From contig JAJTEH010000002.1 of the NCBI GenBank assembly GCA_021298355.1, forward strand, positions 186,001 to 250,000: 64,000 bases of DNA. Reading direction: 5' to 3'. The stretch is from Flammeovirgaceae bacterium. GTDB taxonomy: Bacteria; Bacteroidota; Bacteroidia; Cytophagales; Cyclobacteriaceae. Below are positions 18,072-26,806 of the stretch, piece after piece. Below the pieces are notes generated by a model. The model was not told the DNA's origin. It did not search any database and saw only the letters and a list, made by a program, of their open reading frames with translations. Each line of letters starts with the position of its first letter. Positions within the stretch are counted from its first letter, which is position 1. The position numbers and the translations under genes were made by a program.

Positions 18072-18941
18072 ATGAAACTCCAGAAAATCGCTCTCGCCAC
18101 ACTTTTCGCATTGAGTGTTGTAGCTTGTTCGGAAGAAGACCGCATTACGTTAAAAGATGCACAAGACATTTCGGAAGATGCCCTAACCGATTCTTATTTT
18201 GAAGATGCAGATGATTTATCAACCGTAGCTTTAGAAGCAGACGACAATGCAGATGGTTCGGATTTGGCTCGCACATCGGCAACTATTACAGTAGAAGATT
18301 CGCGCTTTGTATGTGCAACTGTTACCGTTATGATAGGTGCTAACTCAACACCTAGTAGCCCTAAAGGAACTATTGTTATTGATTTCGGAACAGGTTGTAC
18401 GGATAACCGGGGTAATGTACGCTCTGGCAAAATCAACATCGTGTACAACGGCAGAAGATTTCAGCCAGGTTCTACAGTTACTTTAACAACTGAGGATTAT
18501 TTTATCAATGGTATTCAGTTAGAAGGTACTCGTACATTAACTAACGTTACCGAAAGCAATGAAACATCTCCTAAATTCAACATTACATTAGTAGGTGGTA
18601 AGGCAACTTTCCCTGATGGAAGAATTGCGGAAAGAGATGCTGATATTACCCGCCAGTGGTTTAGAAATAACACAGCTACTTATGCAGACGATGAATTAAG
18701 AATTTTAGATGGAAGTTCTGCAAGTGGAGTTACCCGAAATGGAAGAGAATACACCATGTCGGTAGAAGAAACTATCGTGTTCAAACGCAGTTGCGAGTTT
18801 CGTTTCCCTTTGGATGGAGTAAAAGTGTTTACAGTAAATGGCAAACCAATCACCATCAACTATGGCGATGGAGCGTGCGATCGCTCAGTAACCTACACCG
18901 TTGGCGATAACACGTTTACCACCAATGTTCCAAAGAATTAA
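18072..18941 (+). CDS. Hypothetical lipoprotein
   Basis: A 289-residue protein with lipobox LSVVAC at the end of a short signal (MKLQKIALATLFALSVVAC). An acidic segment (about residues 20-65) precedes a beta-rich body with paired Cys residues (FVCATVTV, GTGCTDNRG, SCEFRFPLDG, GDGACDRS). I do not recognise a named domain, though this type of lipoprotein recurs in Cytophagales genomes. It stands alone between a divergent DUF4159 gene and a terminator. Confidence 0.7.
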   Translation: MKLQKIALATLFALSVVACSEEDRITLKDAQDISEDALTDSYFEDADDLSTVALEADDNADGSDLARTSATITVEDSRFVCATVTVMIGANSTPSSPKGTIVIDFGTGCTDNRGNVRSGKINIVYNGRRFQPGSTVTLTTEDYFINGIQLEGTRTLTNVTESNETSPKFNITLVGGKATFPDGRIAERDADITRQWFRNNTATYADDELRILDGSSASGVTRNGREYTMSVEETIVFKRSCEFRFPLDGVKVFTVNGKPITINYGDGACDRSVTYTVGDNTFTTNVPKN

Positions 18942-18965
18942 TCTGCCCATAGAAATATAAGGCTT

Positions 18966-18992
18966 AAACCACCCATCATTGGGTGGTTTTTG
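18966..18992 (+). terminator. Terminator between the lipoprotein gene and thyA
   Basis: Nine-base-pair stem AAACCACCC / GGGTGGTTT with a 6-nt loop followed by a T-rich tract, 24 nt after the lipoprotein stop. Confidence 0.85.
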
Positions 18993-19015
18993 TTTTTTAA
19001 AGCGCAGGTAAAGTT

Positions 19016-19023
19016 TATTTTTG
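19016..19023 (+). promoter_or_regulatory. Promoter of the original thyA
   Basis: TATTTTTG matches the Bacteroidota -7 consensus and lies 13 nt before the thyA ATG. A TTG at 18990-18992 sits at a plausible -33 distance. The promoter now drives only the truncated left thyA copy. Confidence 0.6.
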
Positions 19024-19036
19024 TGTAACCACTACT

Positions 19037-19567
19037 ATGAAACAATACCACGATTTAATGCTTGAAATTCTGGAAACAGGAACTCGTAAAACCGACAGAA
19101 CCGGAACCGGAACACTTTCACTTTTTGGCAAACAAATGCGGTTTAATCTTCAGGAAGGCTTTCCGTTGGTAACAACTAAAAAACTTCATTTAAAATCTAT
19201 TATCTACGAATTGTTGTGGTTTTTAAAAGGAGATACAAACATCAAATATTTGAACGATCATGGCGTAACCATCTGGAACGAATGGGCCGATGAAAACGGA
19301 AACTTAGGGCCAGTGTATGGTTCGCAATGGCGAAGCTGGCCAGCACCAAATGGGCGGCACATCGACCAGATAAGTCAGGTGCTGCAACAAATAAAAACGA
19401 AACCCGATTCGAGAAGGCATATTGTTAGCGCATGGAACCCTGCCGAAGTAGAAAACATGGCTTTGCCACCATGCCATGCGTTGTTTCAATTTTATGTGGC
19501 CGATGGAATGTTATCGTGCCAGTTATACCAACGCTCGGCAGACTTTTTCCTTTTTATCTATAATTAA
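19037..19567 (+). pseudogene. thyA: Thymidylate synthase, 5' remnant cut by the mobile element
   Basis: The first 172 codons match ThyA residues 1-172 in E. coli numbering: [40 protein letters not shown] and the catalytic Cys146 in [12 protein letters not shown]. After Asp169-Phe-Phe-Leu172 the frame leaves homology and reads FIYN then stop. The missing part holds Asn177, His207 and Tyr209 of the dUMP pocket and the C-terminal residues, so the product cannot be an active enzyme. Codons 1-172 (516 nt, 19037-19552) joined to 38720-38998 would restore a normal 264-residue gene. That marks this as the original host 5' part and the break as the element's left junction. Confidence 0.95.
19539..19552 (+). 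repeat. Left attachment site (attL-like) in thyA
   Basis: CAGACTTTTTCCTT, repeated with one mismatch as CAGACTTCTTCCTT at 38706-38719. It encodes the end of the conserved DFFL stretch of ThyA. The common 6-bp part next to the junction, TTCCTT, is the likely recombination core. Confidence 0.75.
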
Positions 19568-19905
19568 TAAATGTATAGTCCGTAGTTATAGTTGTATCTT
19601 TTCTTTTTTGGTTCTTTTTTCTTTTGTGGAATTGTTGATAACTTTTAGTTTAATGCCAAATGAAACAGAATTTTTAAAATTAGCCATGATAGTAATTTTC
19701 CTTTTTAACTCCTTGTGTTGCACTTATTAGTTGAACTTAGAATTATTTTTATCTCTATAATTTGGGATATTCTGGTCTCGAAGAATTTTGAATTTTTATA
19801 TCATCTGACTTTGTTATTAAGTATTAACTTTAACCATTCTAACTTTGAAATAGTTATTTACTTAGTTATTTCGTATAGCTTGTGTTTAAAAAGTTTAATT
19901 CAATC
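19568..19905. other. AT-rich left end of the element, no convincing gene
   Basis: This 338-nt stretch has only two short overlapping frames of 74-84 codons made of low-complexity hydrophobic codons; I regard them as chance. It may hold recombinase binding sites for the left end. No clear inverted repeat was seen. Confidence 0.5.
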
Positions 19906-20742
19906 ATGGATAGAATACAACAGGCATTCGATAATTTGAAAGAAAGATTTAGTAATCCATTTATTCTTTCATTTCTTTTTTCTTGGGTTTATTGGAATTG
20001 GGAAATAACAATTTCTCTAATTTGGTATGATTCTACTAACGATTATCAAGGATTAATTGAATTTGTTGGATCGCACATTAATAGAGATTATTCACTTTTA
20101 TTCCCGCTTTATTCTGCACTTGTGTATACTATTTTTGTAAGCCCAATGCTTAAATTAAAAATAAGGTTTATTCAAAATCTAGTATTTAAAGCAGGGGAAT
20201 CTCTCGATATTCGTATGCTTAAAAATGGTAAAGTTTCATTAAATAAATACTTAAGCTTAAAAGAGGAATACCAAAAAAGAACTGAAACATTAGAAATGCT
20301 AATTGCTAATGAGGAAGAAAAAATAAATGAACTAGAGCGAAATAAATCTCAGCTTTTACAAGCTAGGCATGATTTAAGCGAAACAAAGGCGAAGCTAAAT
20401 TCAATTGAAAGTTCTGTTCATAAGATTCATGATGTTGGAATTATAAATGGTAAATGGACTAAAATTTCAAAATTCCCTGGTGAAGATAATAGCGTTATAA
20501 AAATTGAAATAATGAACAATAATGTGTATATAAAAGACGTGCTTCCCTCAGAACATAAGTACTCAATTCGAGATTTTTTTTACAACGATTCAAATAAGTC
20601 TCTAACTTTTACTTTTTTTAGTTTAGAGTCAAATTCTTTGCATTCAGTTTATCAACTTACCTTAGCGAAAAAGGATATGAATGGTAGAGAATATATTGGA
20701 ACAAAAGAATACACAGTAATATTCGATCGAGATGATATTTGA
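19906..20742 (+). CDS. Membrane protein with coiled coil, unknown function
   Basis: A 278-residue protein from the ATG at 19906 (an in-frame GTG at 19882 would add 8 residues). Residues about 10-40 (FSNPFILSFLFSWVYWNW) and about 60-82 (LLFPLYSALVYTIFVSPML) are hydrophobic and probably membrane-spanning. Residues about 112-170 form a Lys/Glu/Leu-rich coiled coil, followed by a beta-rich C-terminal domain of about 95 residues. The N-terminal pattern of a short amphipathic helix and an F-x-L-S-W..NW segment occurs in a family of uncharacterised membrane proteins of accessory genomes. It sits at the element's left end, convergent with the recombinase operon. It could be cargo, possibly for defence, but there is no direct evidence. 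Confidence 0.65.
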   Translation: MDRIQQAFDNLKERFSNPFILSFLFSWVYWNWEITISLIWYDSTNDYQGLIEFVGSHINRDYSLLFPLYSALVYTIFVSPMLKLKIRFIQNLVFKAGESLDIRMLKNGKVSLNKYLSLKEEYQKRTETLEMLIANEEEKINELERNKSQLLQARHDLSETKAKLNSIESSVHKIHDVGIINGKWTKISKFPGEDNSVIKIEIMNNNVYIKDVLPSEHKYSIRDFFYNDSNKSLTFTFFSLESNSLHSVYQLTLAKKDMNGREYIGTKEYTVIFDRDDI

Positions 20743-20778
20743 ATTAATCTGTTAAGTGAATAAATATTGATTTTTATT

Positions 20779-21285
20779 TCACCTATTCTTTTTCATATTG
20801 TTTCCTCTCAAGATATTAATTTCTTCATTCAGCTTAGCAATTCGTTCTAGTAATCGAATAGATTCATCTCTTTGAAGTGAAAGTCTCCTTTTAAGATCTT
20901 TGTTTTCATTTTTTAACTTGGATAGTTCATTATTAATTTTCTTTTCATCTTTCTTAACAAGTTGTTTTAAAATACTTTTACGCCTTGAATTTATCCATTC
21001 TTTTCTATCTTTATGCGTAAGCGTTACTCTAGTTAATTCAGTTCTTTTTGATAATTCTACATAGGAAAGTTTTTTGTCGCTTATAACCAGTCCTAGTTTT
21101 ATTGCAGATTTGATTTCATTTTCAATTTCATTAAGAACTCTTCTAATCTTAACATTTGTTTGCCACCATATTAACTGCGTACTATCATAAAATTCTTTTT
21201 GAACGGTACCAACATAGAGATCATGCTCTGGACACCAATTTTCCTGATTTCCCCCTGATTCTAGAATAATTCTAGGAATTTCCAT
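20779..21285 (-). CDS. TnpC-like small coiled-coil accessory protein of the recombinase operon
   Basis: A 168-residue basic protein, last gene of the leftward recombinase operon, overlapping the preceding recombinase by 14 nt. Residues about 70-105 (VELSKRTELTRVTLTHKDR) look like a small helix-turn-helix of the kind seen in Tn554 TnpC/DUF6262 proteins. Residues about 110-162 are a strong coiled coil. Tn554 TnpC (about 125 residues) is not a recombinase; it influences transposition efficiency and orientation. Position, size class and layout support the same role here. Direct sequence similarity was not tested. Confidence 0.65.
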   Translation of the reverse strand: MEIPRIILESGGNQENWCPEHDLYVGTVQKEFYDSTQLIWWQTNVKIRRVLNEIENEIKSAIKLGLVISDKKLSYVELSKRTELTRVTLTHKDRKEWINSRRKSILKQLVKKDEKKINNELSKLKNENKDLKRRLSLQRDESIRLLERIAKLNEEINILRGNNMKKNR

Positions 21286-23263
21286 TGAATCCTAACATTG
21301 CAAGTACCTGATTTGCCTCGTTTATTTGTCTCTTTAGATAATCTGTTGCATGTGAAAATTTCCCACTATCTAACATTTTTTGATTCATATTTCTATGAGC
21401 TATCCAATGTTCAATTTTATACTCCGGAATAATTGCATTTTTACAACGTAAGGGATTACACTGCAATTGACCAATACATGGAGGCTGAACTTCAACTCCT
21501 TCATCGTTACTAAATGTATTTTTTCCGCCACATAGACCAAGACCTACATCTGCAAAAGGAAGATCTCTTTTTAAAAGATTGTTCATTATCTCCTTTTCTG
21601 TTTTGCCTTTGCTTATTTCTCCTGCGAAAAATTCAGTTCTAGATTTTATAAACTTCTGGGCACCTTCGCCAACTATTACTGCGTTTGGAGAATAAATAGA
21701 TTCTGTCATTTCTCTTTTTACCTCTGCGTTGTAAACAGGACTTGTAAATATCTCATTTGCAATATTACCATAGCCGAGAGTAGTCTCGTTAGGTATGTTG
21801 TACATCTTTGCTGCTAAATATGAGTGTTTGAAATGATAGGATATAACAACAAGATTAGCGCGGTGTTTAAGAAATTGATTAGCCAACGTATGCCTAATTC
21901 TATGTGATGAGAGTTGATATTCAGGTTTAACAGATTTTATTAGTCTCTTACCAAATTTAGACTTGCTAATCTCTTTTATACGTGTATACTTTCTAAGTAA
22001 ATCAATTTTACAAAGATAGTTGTTTAGCATACCATTTAATGCATTATTTGCTAAAGGACGACTTTTTACATTTAGTACAACAGCGTGATTTGGGGCGAAT
22101 AAATAATCATGGAGAGTGTAAGTTGTAATCATTTCAAGTACACGAATAGCGTCACGAACAATAGGAATAGCTATCCAGTAATCAGTTCCAGTAATAGCTC
22201 TATCGCTTACATTTTTAATCAAAGTACCTTTAATAAAATAATTTCCATTTTTTAAGTTTACACAACCATTTTTAAAAGAAATCACCTCACTATATCTTGC
22301 TCCTGTAAATTGCATGACTAGATATCGAGCACCTAATTGAATTCTTTCTAATTCTTCTTTAAATTTATTTATACTAATGTTATATTTAGCTCTAAATTTT
22401 TTTGAAATTTTACTAGATATACTTAATCGATCTCTCCTTCCTCTTTTTTTCATTTGTTCAAGATTAAATATCCTATAATCTTTATAATCATTGAAAGCAC
22501 TTAAGAGATCTATTTCAATAGGAAAATTAATGGTATCAGTTGTGACATACTTCATTTCATCAAATGTGTTTATCTTCATTCGTTGCAATAAAGATTTAAC
22601 ATCACTTGATGATGTTGTGATTAAGAAAGTAACTAAATCTTCTGTAATCACAGTACCATCTTTGTACTTACCTTTTTTTGGCTTGTGTGCTGGAATGGTG
22701 AATTGTTGCACATCATATTCAGTCCAAGCAGTATCAAATGATTTGTTAGTTATTTTTTCTATTTGTTCTTTAACTTGAGGCTGACACAAAAGCAAAAGAA
22801 GTTCTTTAATAGCATTTGTGTTTGCAAAATTATAATTATTTAATCCGAGCTGAATATCTTTTGCATTGACATCTGCTATTGATGAATTTGAATTATGTCC
22901 ATGATCAGCTCTTTTTTTATATACTGAAATAAAAAGATTAATAATGTTTTTACAATTTTGACAAAAAGTATATGCTTTGATAGATTTCCTTTTTGTCCGA
23001 ATTTTGCGAACAGTAATACCATTGTAATAGCAGTATGTCAAGACCTTTAGTTGAAGAATAACTAAGGGCTCTAATACGTTGCTAAATTTTGTCCACTCAA
23101 TTCGCAATTTACAACCTTCCTCACTATTGTGTCGCTCAAGATTCGGGTCAAAAAAATCCCACGTATCATCAGCAAATTTAGATAGTCCAATGGTAACACT
23201 TTCTATGCTGAAATTAGCTTCAACTTTACCAACGAGTGCGTAATTTGAATTAGCTTTTTTCAT
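21272..23263 (-). CDS. Tyrosine recombinase, third of the trio (663 aa)
   Basis: Large site-specific recombinase. The catalytic domain lies in about residues 310-500: arm-I Arg in MQFTGARYSEVISF, a Lys in GTLIKNVS, the HxxRH box in SSHRIRHTLANQF, then FKHSYLAAKMYN with the second His and nucleophile Tyr. So the Arg-Lys-His-Arg-His-Tyr set appears complete. An N-terminal extension of about 300 residues contains a CQNCKN element. The C-terminus has a Cys-rich segment (LGLCGG, PPCIGQLQCNPLRC) that may bind zinc, as in TnpB-like recombinases. It starts 3 nt after the preceding recombinase stop and overlaps the TnpC-like gene by 14 nt. Confidence 0.85.
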   Translation of the reverse strand: MKKANSNYALVGKVEANFSIESVTIGLSKFADDTWDFFDPNLERHNSEEGCKLRIEWTKFSNVLEPLVILQLKVLTYCYYNGITVRKIRTKRKSIKAYTFCQNCKNIINLFISVYKKRADHGHNSNSSIADVNAKDIQLGLNNYNFANTNAIKELLLLLCQPQVKEQIEKITNKSFDTAWTEYDVQQFTIPAHKPKKGKYKDGTVITEDLVTFLITTSSSDVKSLLQRMKINTFDEMKYVTTDTINFPIEIDLLSAFNDYKDYRIFNLEQMKKRGRRDRLSISSKISKKFRAKYNISINKFKEELERIQLGARYLVMQFTGARYSEVISFKNGCVNLKNGNYFIKGTLIKNVSDRAITGTDYWIAIPIVRDAIRVLEMITTYTLHDYLFAPNHAVVLNVKSRPLANNALNGMLNNYLCKIDLLRKYTRIKEISKSKFGKRLIKSVKPEYQLSSHRIRHTLANQFLKHRANLVVISYHFKHSYLAAKMYNIPNETTLGYGNIANEIFTSPVYNAEVKREMTESIYSPNAVIVGEGAQKFIKSRTEFFAGEISKGKTEKEIMNNLLKRDLPFADVGLGLCGGKNTFSNDEGVEVQPPCIGQLQCNPLRCKNAIIPEYKIEHWIAHRNMNQKMLDSGKFSHATDYLKRQINEANQVLAMLGFNGNS

Positions 23264-23266
23264 AGG

Positions 23267-25048
23267 TTATAATTTTGATGGCACGTAAACATTTTGATCG
23301 ATTTGATCGCTATAAACTACTTTAGCTTTAGAAAGGGCATCATCAATAACTTCTTTATCAAAGCCAGATTGACTTGGTTCCATGATAGATTCTATTATGG
23401 ATACAATTCTTCTGTAAAGATGATTATTGGGAAGTTCTCCTTTCAAAAAGGCTTGGGAATTGGTTATTTGATAGTAATACGCAAAGATCCTGGGAAGATG
23501 TAACTTTGTAATAATTAAATTTTTGCAAAAAAAACACATGTTAAACCAAGTACATGGCTGTCCTTCTTTGTAAACTTTTAGTTTCTTAACTTCATCCGGT
23601 GGATCATAGATATTTTTACAATTGCAATAGACACTTTCATATACTTCATTTTTCGAGTTAGGATCATAGTTATTTGATTTAAGTTCAACATTAAATTTAT
23701 AAATATTGGTTAACAACTTTGTATCATCATCAATTAGTTTAGGTTCAATATTATGCCTATGCTTATAATTAACTGTCTGCTGAATGCTGGAATGATTTGC
23801 TCTTGTCTGAATTTCACAAATATCTCTACCTTCAATAAATAACTTGTTCAGATGAGTTGTTCTAAATCTTACGAGGTTTAATTTAATTTTATCTCCTTTT
23901 TCGTTCAATAATTTGTGCTTCTTTACAAAATAGGAAGTTAATGCCCAAAATTTCTTATCATCAAAACCTCGAACTTCAGAATAAGTTGACGGTCCAGAAG
24001 ATTCATATATGAAAAGTAAATCTCTTTCATTTGGTCTTGCCTTACCTCTGAAAGTTGATGTTAATTTAATAACATCATTAAAGATTCGCTTTATAGAAGC
24101 ATACTCTTTTTGTTTCAGATCACTGACAGCTAAATTATCATCTTTCTGATTCAAGTAAAGTGTTCCCGATCCTTTGCTTCTTAGTTTTTCGAATTGAATA
24201 GCGGGGCTTCCGGTTAGTTGATTTTTATCTTGCAAGCAATCTATCTTCAAGCTATACAACGAGCATGGATTCAAACCTGTTAATATTGCAAATTCCATTA
24301 ACAGAACACCTACTATTTTCTCATCGACCAAATGGGTAACACCCAATCGCCTGTAAAATTGGTCTAAGCCACCATGCATATTTGAAATGGAATTAAGAAA
24401 AGTAGGATGAAGTTTCTTGTTTTCTTGTGTACTTCCAAGTGGTATACAGTTCAGGGTATTTTCAAAGTAATAAATGCAATTTTCTATGGACCCAAAACCT
24501 CTTGCTTTTTTTCCGAACTTAGCTTTTTCTTCAACCGGGCATACACCTACATTTCTTTTAATGTAGGTTGGAATATTTTTGAGTAGTCGATTGATAAATA
24601 TTCTTTCTAACAATAAAAATTCATTGATTTTTTCGTATTCAAAATCAGAGTATGGCAGAATTCTTCCTTTACCATCATCGCTATAATTGATAACGGCATA
24701 AATGAAACTTTTATTAGAAACAGAGCCAGAATTAACTGCATACTTTAAAATCGTGTTAAGAACATTTAGTTTGGTATAGCATGTTTTGTCTTTTAATTTA
24801 CTTTTTAATAGGTATTCTTTAAACTGAATTGAAATGTGTTCATTTAAATGTAATTGCAGTTCGAATTCATCGGAAGAATTATATCCCAATTCAGTGCTAT
24901 GAAATTTCACAAAATCTACGAATGATCTAAATACAGTCATATATTTTTTCCTCATTCTCTTGCGATGCAACTTTGAATAACTATCAAACAAATCATATAC
25001 TCTTGTGAATTTACCTTCAGCAGTGTAATCAATTTTAGAATTTTCCAT
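23267..25048 (-). CDS. Tyrosine recombinase-fold protein, second of the trio (593 aa), with substituted catalytic residues
   Basis: TnpB-like member of the phage-integrase superfamily. The catalytic-domain fold is visible from about residue 245 on. The usual arm-I Arg is Asn (ILTGLNPCSLYSL) and the first His of HxxR is Val (LVRFRTTHLNKL), while the box II Arg, the later NHSSIQQTVNY His and the Tyr are kept. A C-terminal Cys cluster (VYCNCKN and PCTWFNMCFFCKN) suggests a zinc module. The gene overlaps the upstream recombinase by 14 nt and is followed after 3 nt by the third. I infer that it works as a structural or target-binding partner, or catalyses poorly; similar substitutions may be normal in this subfamily. 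Confidence 0.82.
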   Translation of the reverse strand: MENSKIDYTAEGKFTRVYDLFDSYSKLHRKRMRKKYMTVFRSFVDFVKFHSTELGYNSSDEFELQLHLNEHISIQFKEYLLKSKLKDKTCYTKLNVLNTILKYAVNSGSVSNKSFIYAVINYSDDGKGRILPYSDFEYEKINEFLLLERIFINRLLKNIPTYIKRNVGVCPVEEKAKFGKKARGFGSIENCIYYFENTLNCIPLGSTQENKKLHPTFLNSISNMHGGLDQFYRRLGVTHLVDEKIVGVLLMEFAILTGLNPCSLYSLKIDCLQDKNQLTGSPAIQFEKLRSKGSGTLYLNQKDDNLAVSDLKQKEYASIKRIFNDVIKLTSTFRGKARPNERDLLFIYESSGPSTYSEVRGFDDKKFWALTSYFVKKHKLLNEKGDKIKLNLVRFRTTHLNKLFIEGRDICEIQTRANHSSIQQTVNYKHRHNIEPKLIDDDTKLLTNIYKFNVELKSNNYDPNSKNEVYESVYCNCKNIYDPPDEVKKLKVYKEGQPCTWFNMCFFCKNLIITKLHLPRIFAYYYQITNSQAFLKGELPNNHLYRRIVSIIESIMEPSQSGFDKEVIDDALSKAKVVYSDQIDQNVYVPSKL

Positions 25049-26177
25049 CGTACTTAATTTTATCTGTTTTATTAAAAATGTTTTCAGCTTCCTGAACGCG
25101 AGTTTTTATTTCCTTGTCCTTGTTAACATCTCGCAGTCGCATTAATACATCAATAGAAGCATTTCCATAAATTTCTGTGGTCTTGATGTTGATGTGCCCA
25201 TGATTTTTTTTTACGATTACTAGTTTATCCAATAAATCTTTACCAAGTTCACTTCTAATAATGGAAACTGCAGATCCATGGCGCAAACGATGAGGAGTGA
25301 TTGTGCTCGTTATAATTCCTAGCTTAATAAGGCTTTTACTTTTCTGATAATATTTATCAGTAATCGATTTAGGTTCAATTGGATTGCCAATACTATTTCG
25401 AAAAATTAATGGATCACTTTGCCGTAATTCTTTTGCGGAAAGATTTGGTTTAACACAATTATTCCAGTACCGCCATAATCGGTTTGCTACAACCCGCGTT
25501 AATAATGACTCTCTTACTCTTAATACTTCGCCTCTTCCTTTAGATCCTATAATTGTTTGCGGTAAGTATTCACACTCGATTGGAAAATCATTAGGATCAA
25601 CAAGATGTGATAGTCTTACACGTGCTGCCTCAGATATTCTTGCTCCTGTATCAAACATAAAATGCGCAAGCACACAATCCCTTTCGTCCTTAAATGAATG
25701 ATTAATAAAATCAATCAGTTCATTAGCCATAATGAATTTTTTGTGGCTTCTGTTCGGATTAGGTGTCTTATATCTACCGTCAGCATATGGATGCCTTTCA
25801 ATATTAATTTTTACCTCACTTTTAAATGAATAGAGCCATTTGAAAAAATGTCGAAGTCTTGCATCGCAAGATCGAAGCGTTGAATCTTTATAACCTTTAT
25901 TCTTAAGAGCAAACAAAAATTGATTAATGTGATACGAAGTAACTTTGGTAAAGAAAAGAGGGTTGTTGAAAAATTCTCTCAAGTACTTTTCTTCGTGCAA
26001 AAACTCTAAAAATATGTGCAAGTCCTTTATGTAACTTGGAATTGATTTAGGACTCATTCTTAAATCAGAGTTAAGATAAAAAGAATAACTCAACAGAATT
26101 TCATCAATCTTTTCTTCGCTGTTAAATACTGTACAAAACGGCCTGCCGTTAAGCATCGACTTATAGAAAGTAAACAT
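25035..26177 (-). CDS. Tyrosine recombinase, first of the trio (380 aa, TnpA-like)
   Basis: XerC/D-like integrase of 380 residues. The N-terminal SAM-like core-binding domain spans about residues 22-120. The catalytic domain has Arg180 (FDTGARISEAARV), Lys213 (GSKGRGEV), His296-x-x-Arg299 (TPHRLRHGSAV), His328 (NHGHINIKTTEIYG) and nucleophile Tyr337. The complete catalytic set, together with the size, matches Tn554 TnpA (about 361 residues). It is the first recombinase of a four-recombinase-operon-gene run, 19 nt after a small unknown gene, and very likely performs the strand exchange at the thyA site with its partners. Confidence 0.93.
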   Translation of the reverse strand: MFTFYKSMLNGRPFCTVFNSEEKIDEILLSYSFYLNSDLRMSPKSIPSYIKDLHIFLEFLHEEKYLREFFNNPLFFTKVTSYHINQFLFALKNKGYKDSTLRSCDARLRHFFKWLYSFKSEVKINIERHPYADGRYKTPNPNRSHKKFIMANELIDFINHSFKDERDCVLAHFMFDTGARISEAARVRLSHLVDPNDFPIECEYLPQTIIGSKGRGEVLRVRESLLTRVVANRLWRYWNNCVKPNLSAKELRQSDPLIFRNSIGNPIEPKSITDKYYQKSKSLIKLGIITSTITPHRLRHGSAVSIIRSELGKDLLDKLVIVKKNHGHINIKTTEIYGNASIDVLMRLRDVNKDKEIKTRVQEAENIFNKTDKIKYDGKF

Positions 26178-26196
26178 AATCTTAATCTTTATATTT

Positions 26197-26586
26197 TTAC
26201 GACCTATTACTTTCCGACTTATGAATCAACAAGTCATCTTCGTTGAATTTGAATTGAATTTTTTCTTCTTTCCGACAGTATCTAAAAAAACCATGTACGG
26301 CTGAAGTAAGTTTAACATCTTTTTGAAGAATGCTTTGTGTATCATTAAATGTTAAATTCAAGAATTGATATTCTAATTCTGGTAATGAGTTAGAATTATT
26401 TCTGATAGCTATTCTTCTATAGAAATTGGTTAGACACAAGCACAATGATCTGGTCTTTGTAAAGTGAATTTCTTTAGTGGACGTTAGGTAATATAAATAC
26501 CTGGATGGAAGTGCGACAATTTTTCCGGAGAAAATTATAATTCTAGTTTCGCAGTCATTTACGCGAAATTTTACAATTTCAAGCAT
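26197..26586 (-). CDS. Small unknown protein, first gene of the recombinase operon
   Basis: A 129-residue protein (MLEIVKFRVNDCETRIIIF start) with no domain I recognise. It is basic and mixed alpha/beta with a CLCLTNFYRR segment. It ends 19 nt before the TnpA-like recombinase start and is the promoter-proximal gene of the operon, so it could be an accessory DNA-binding or directionality factor. No equivalent exists in classical Tn554. A palindrome lies 49 nt upstream of its ATG. Confidence 0.5.
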   Translation of the reverse strand: MLEIVKFRVNDCETRIIIFSGKIVALPSRYLYYLTSTKEIHFTKTRSLCLCLTNFYRRIAIRNNSNSLPELEYQFLNLTFNDTQSILQKDVKLTSAVHGFFRYCRKEEKIQFKFNEDDLLIHKSESNRS

Positions 26587-26634
26587 AATATTAGCTTTTA
26601 AGTTTCCACATCCAAAGCCAAAAAACTATGCTCG

Positions 26635-26655
26635 CTCTAGCTATGATAGCTAGAG
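26635..26655. promoter_or_regulatory. Palindrome upstream of the recombinase operon
   Basis: Perfect 9-bp arms CTCTAGCTA / TAGCTAGAG with a 3-nt centre, between the divergent recombinase operon and an XRE regulator gene. Size and location suit an operator for recombinase expression; no T run supports a terminator. Confidence 0.5.
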
Positions 26656-26722
26656 TTCAGAACATACTTTTTAGAACTTTGGACGGTGATTGAAGAGCTA
26701 ATTTCTTCGCTTAGAATGTGTT

Positions 26723-26749
26723 AATTCAAAATTAACGAAATTTTGAATT
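26723..26749. promoter_or_regulatory. Palindrome upstream of the XRE regulator
   Basis: Perfect 11-bp arms AATTCAAAATT / AATTTTGAATT separated by 5 nt, ending 57 nt before the XRE gene start. A likely autoregulatory operator in the divergent control region. Confidence 0.5.
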
Positions 26750-26806
26750 TATCAAAATCAGAGTGTTATTTTTTTTATAAAAAGCGAATAATCTTAATTT
26801 GCAATT

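Noticed and set aside
19476-19939. Two short plus-strand frames (84 and 74 codons) after the truncated thyA
   Set aside because: Low-complexity hydrophobic translations overlapping thyA and the next gene start, with no family resemblance.
26597-26806. tRNA or structured RNA at the palindromes in the element
   Set aside because: Simple two-arm palindromes with no cloverleaf or conserved anticodon arm; operators fit better.
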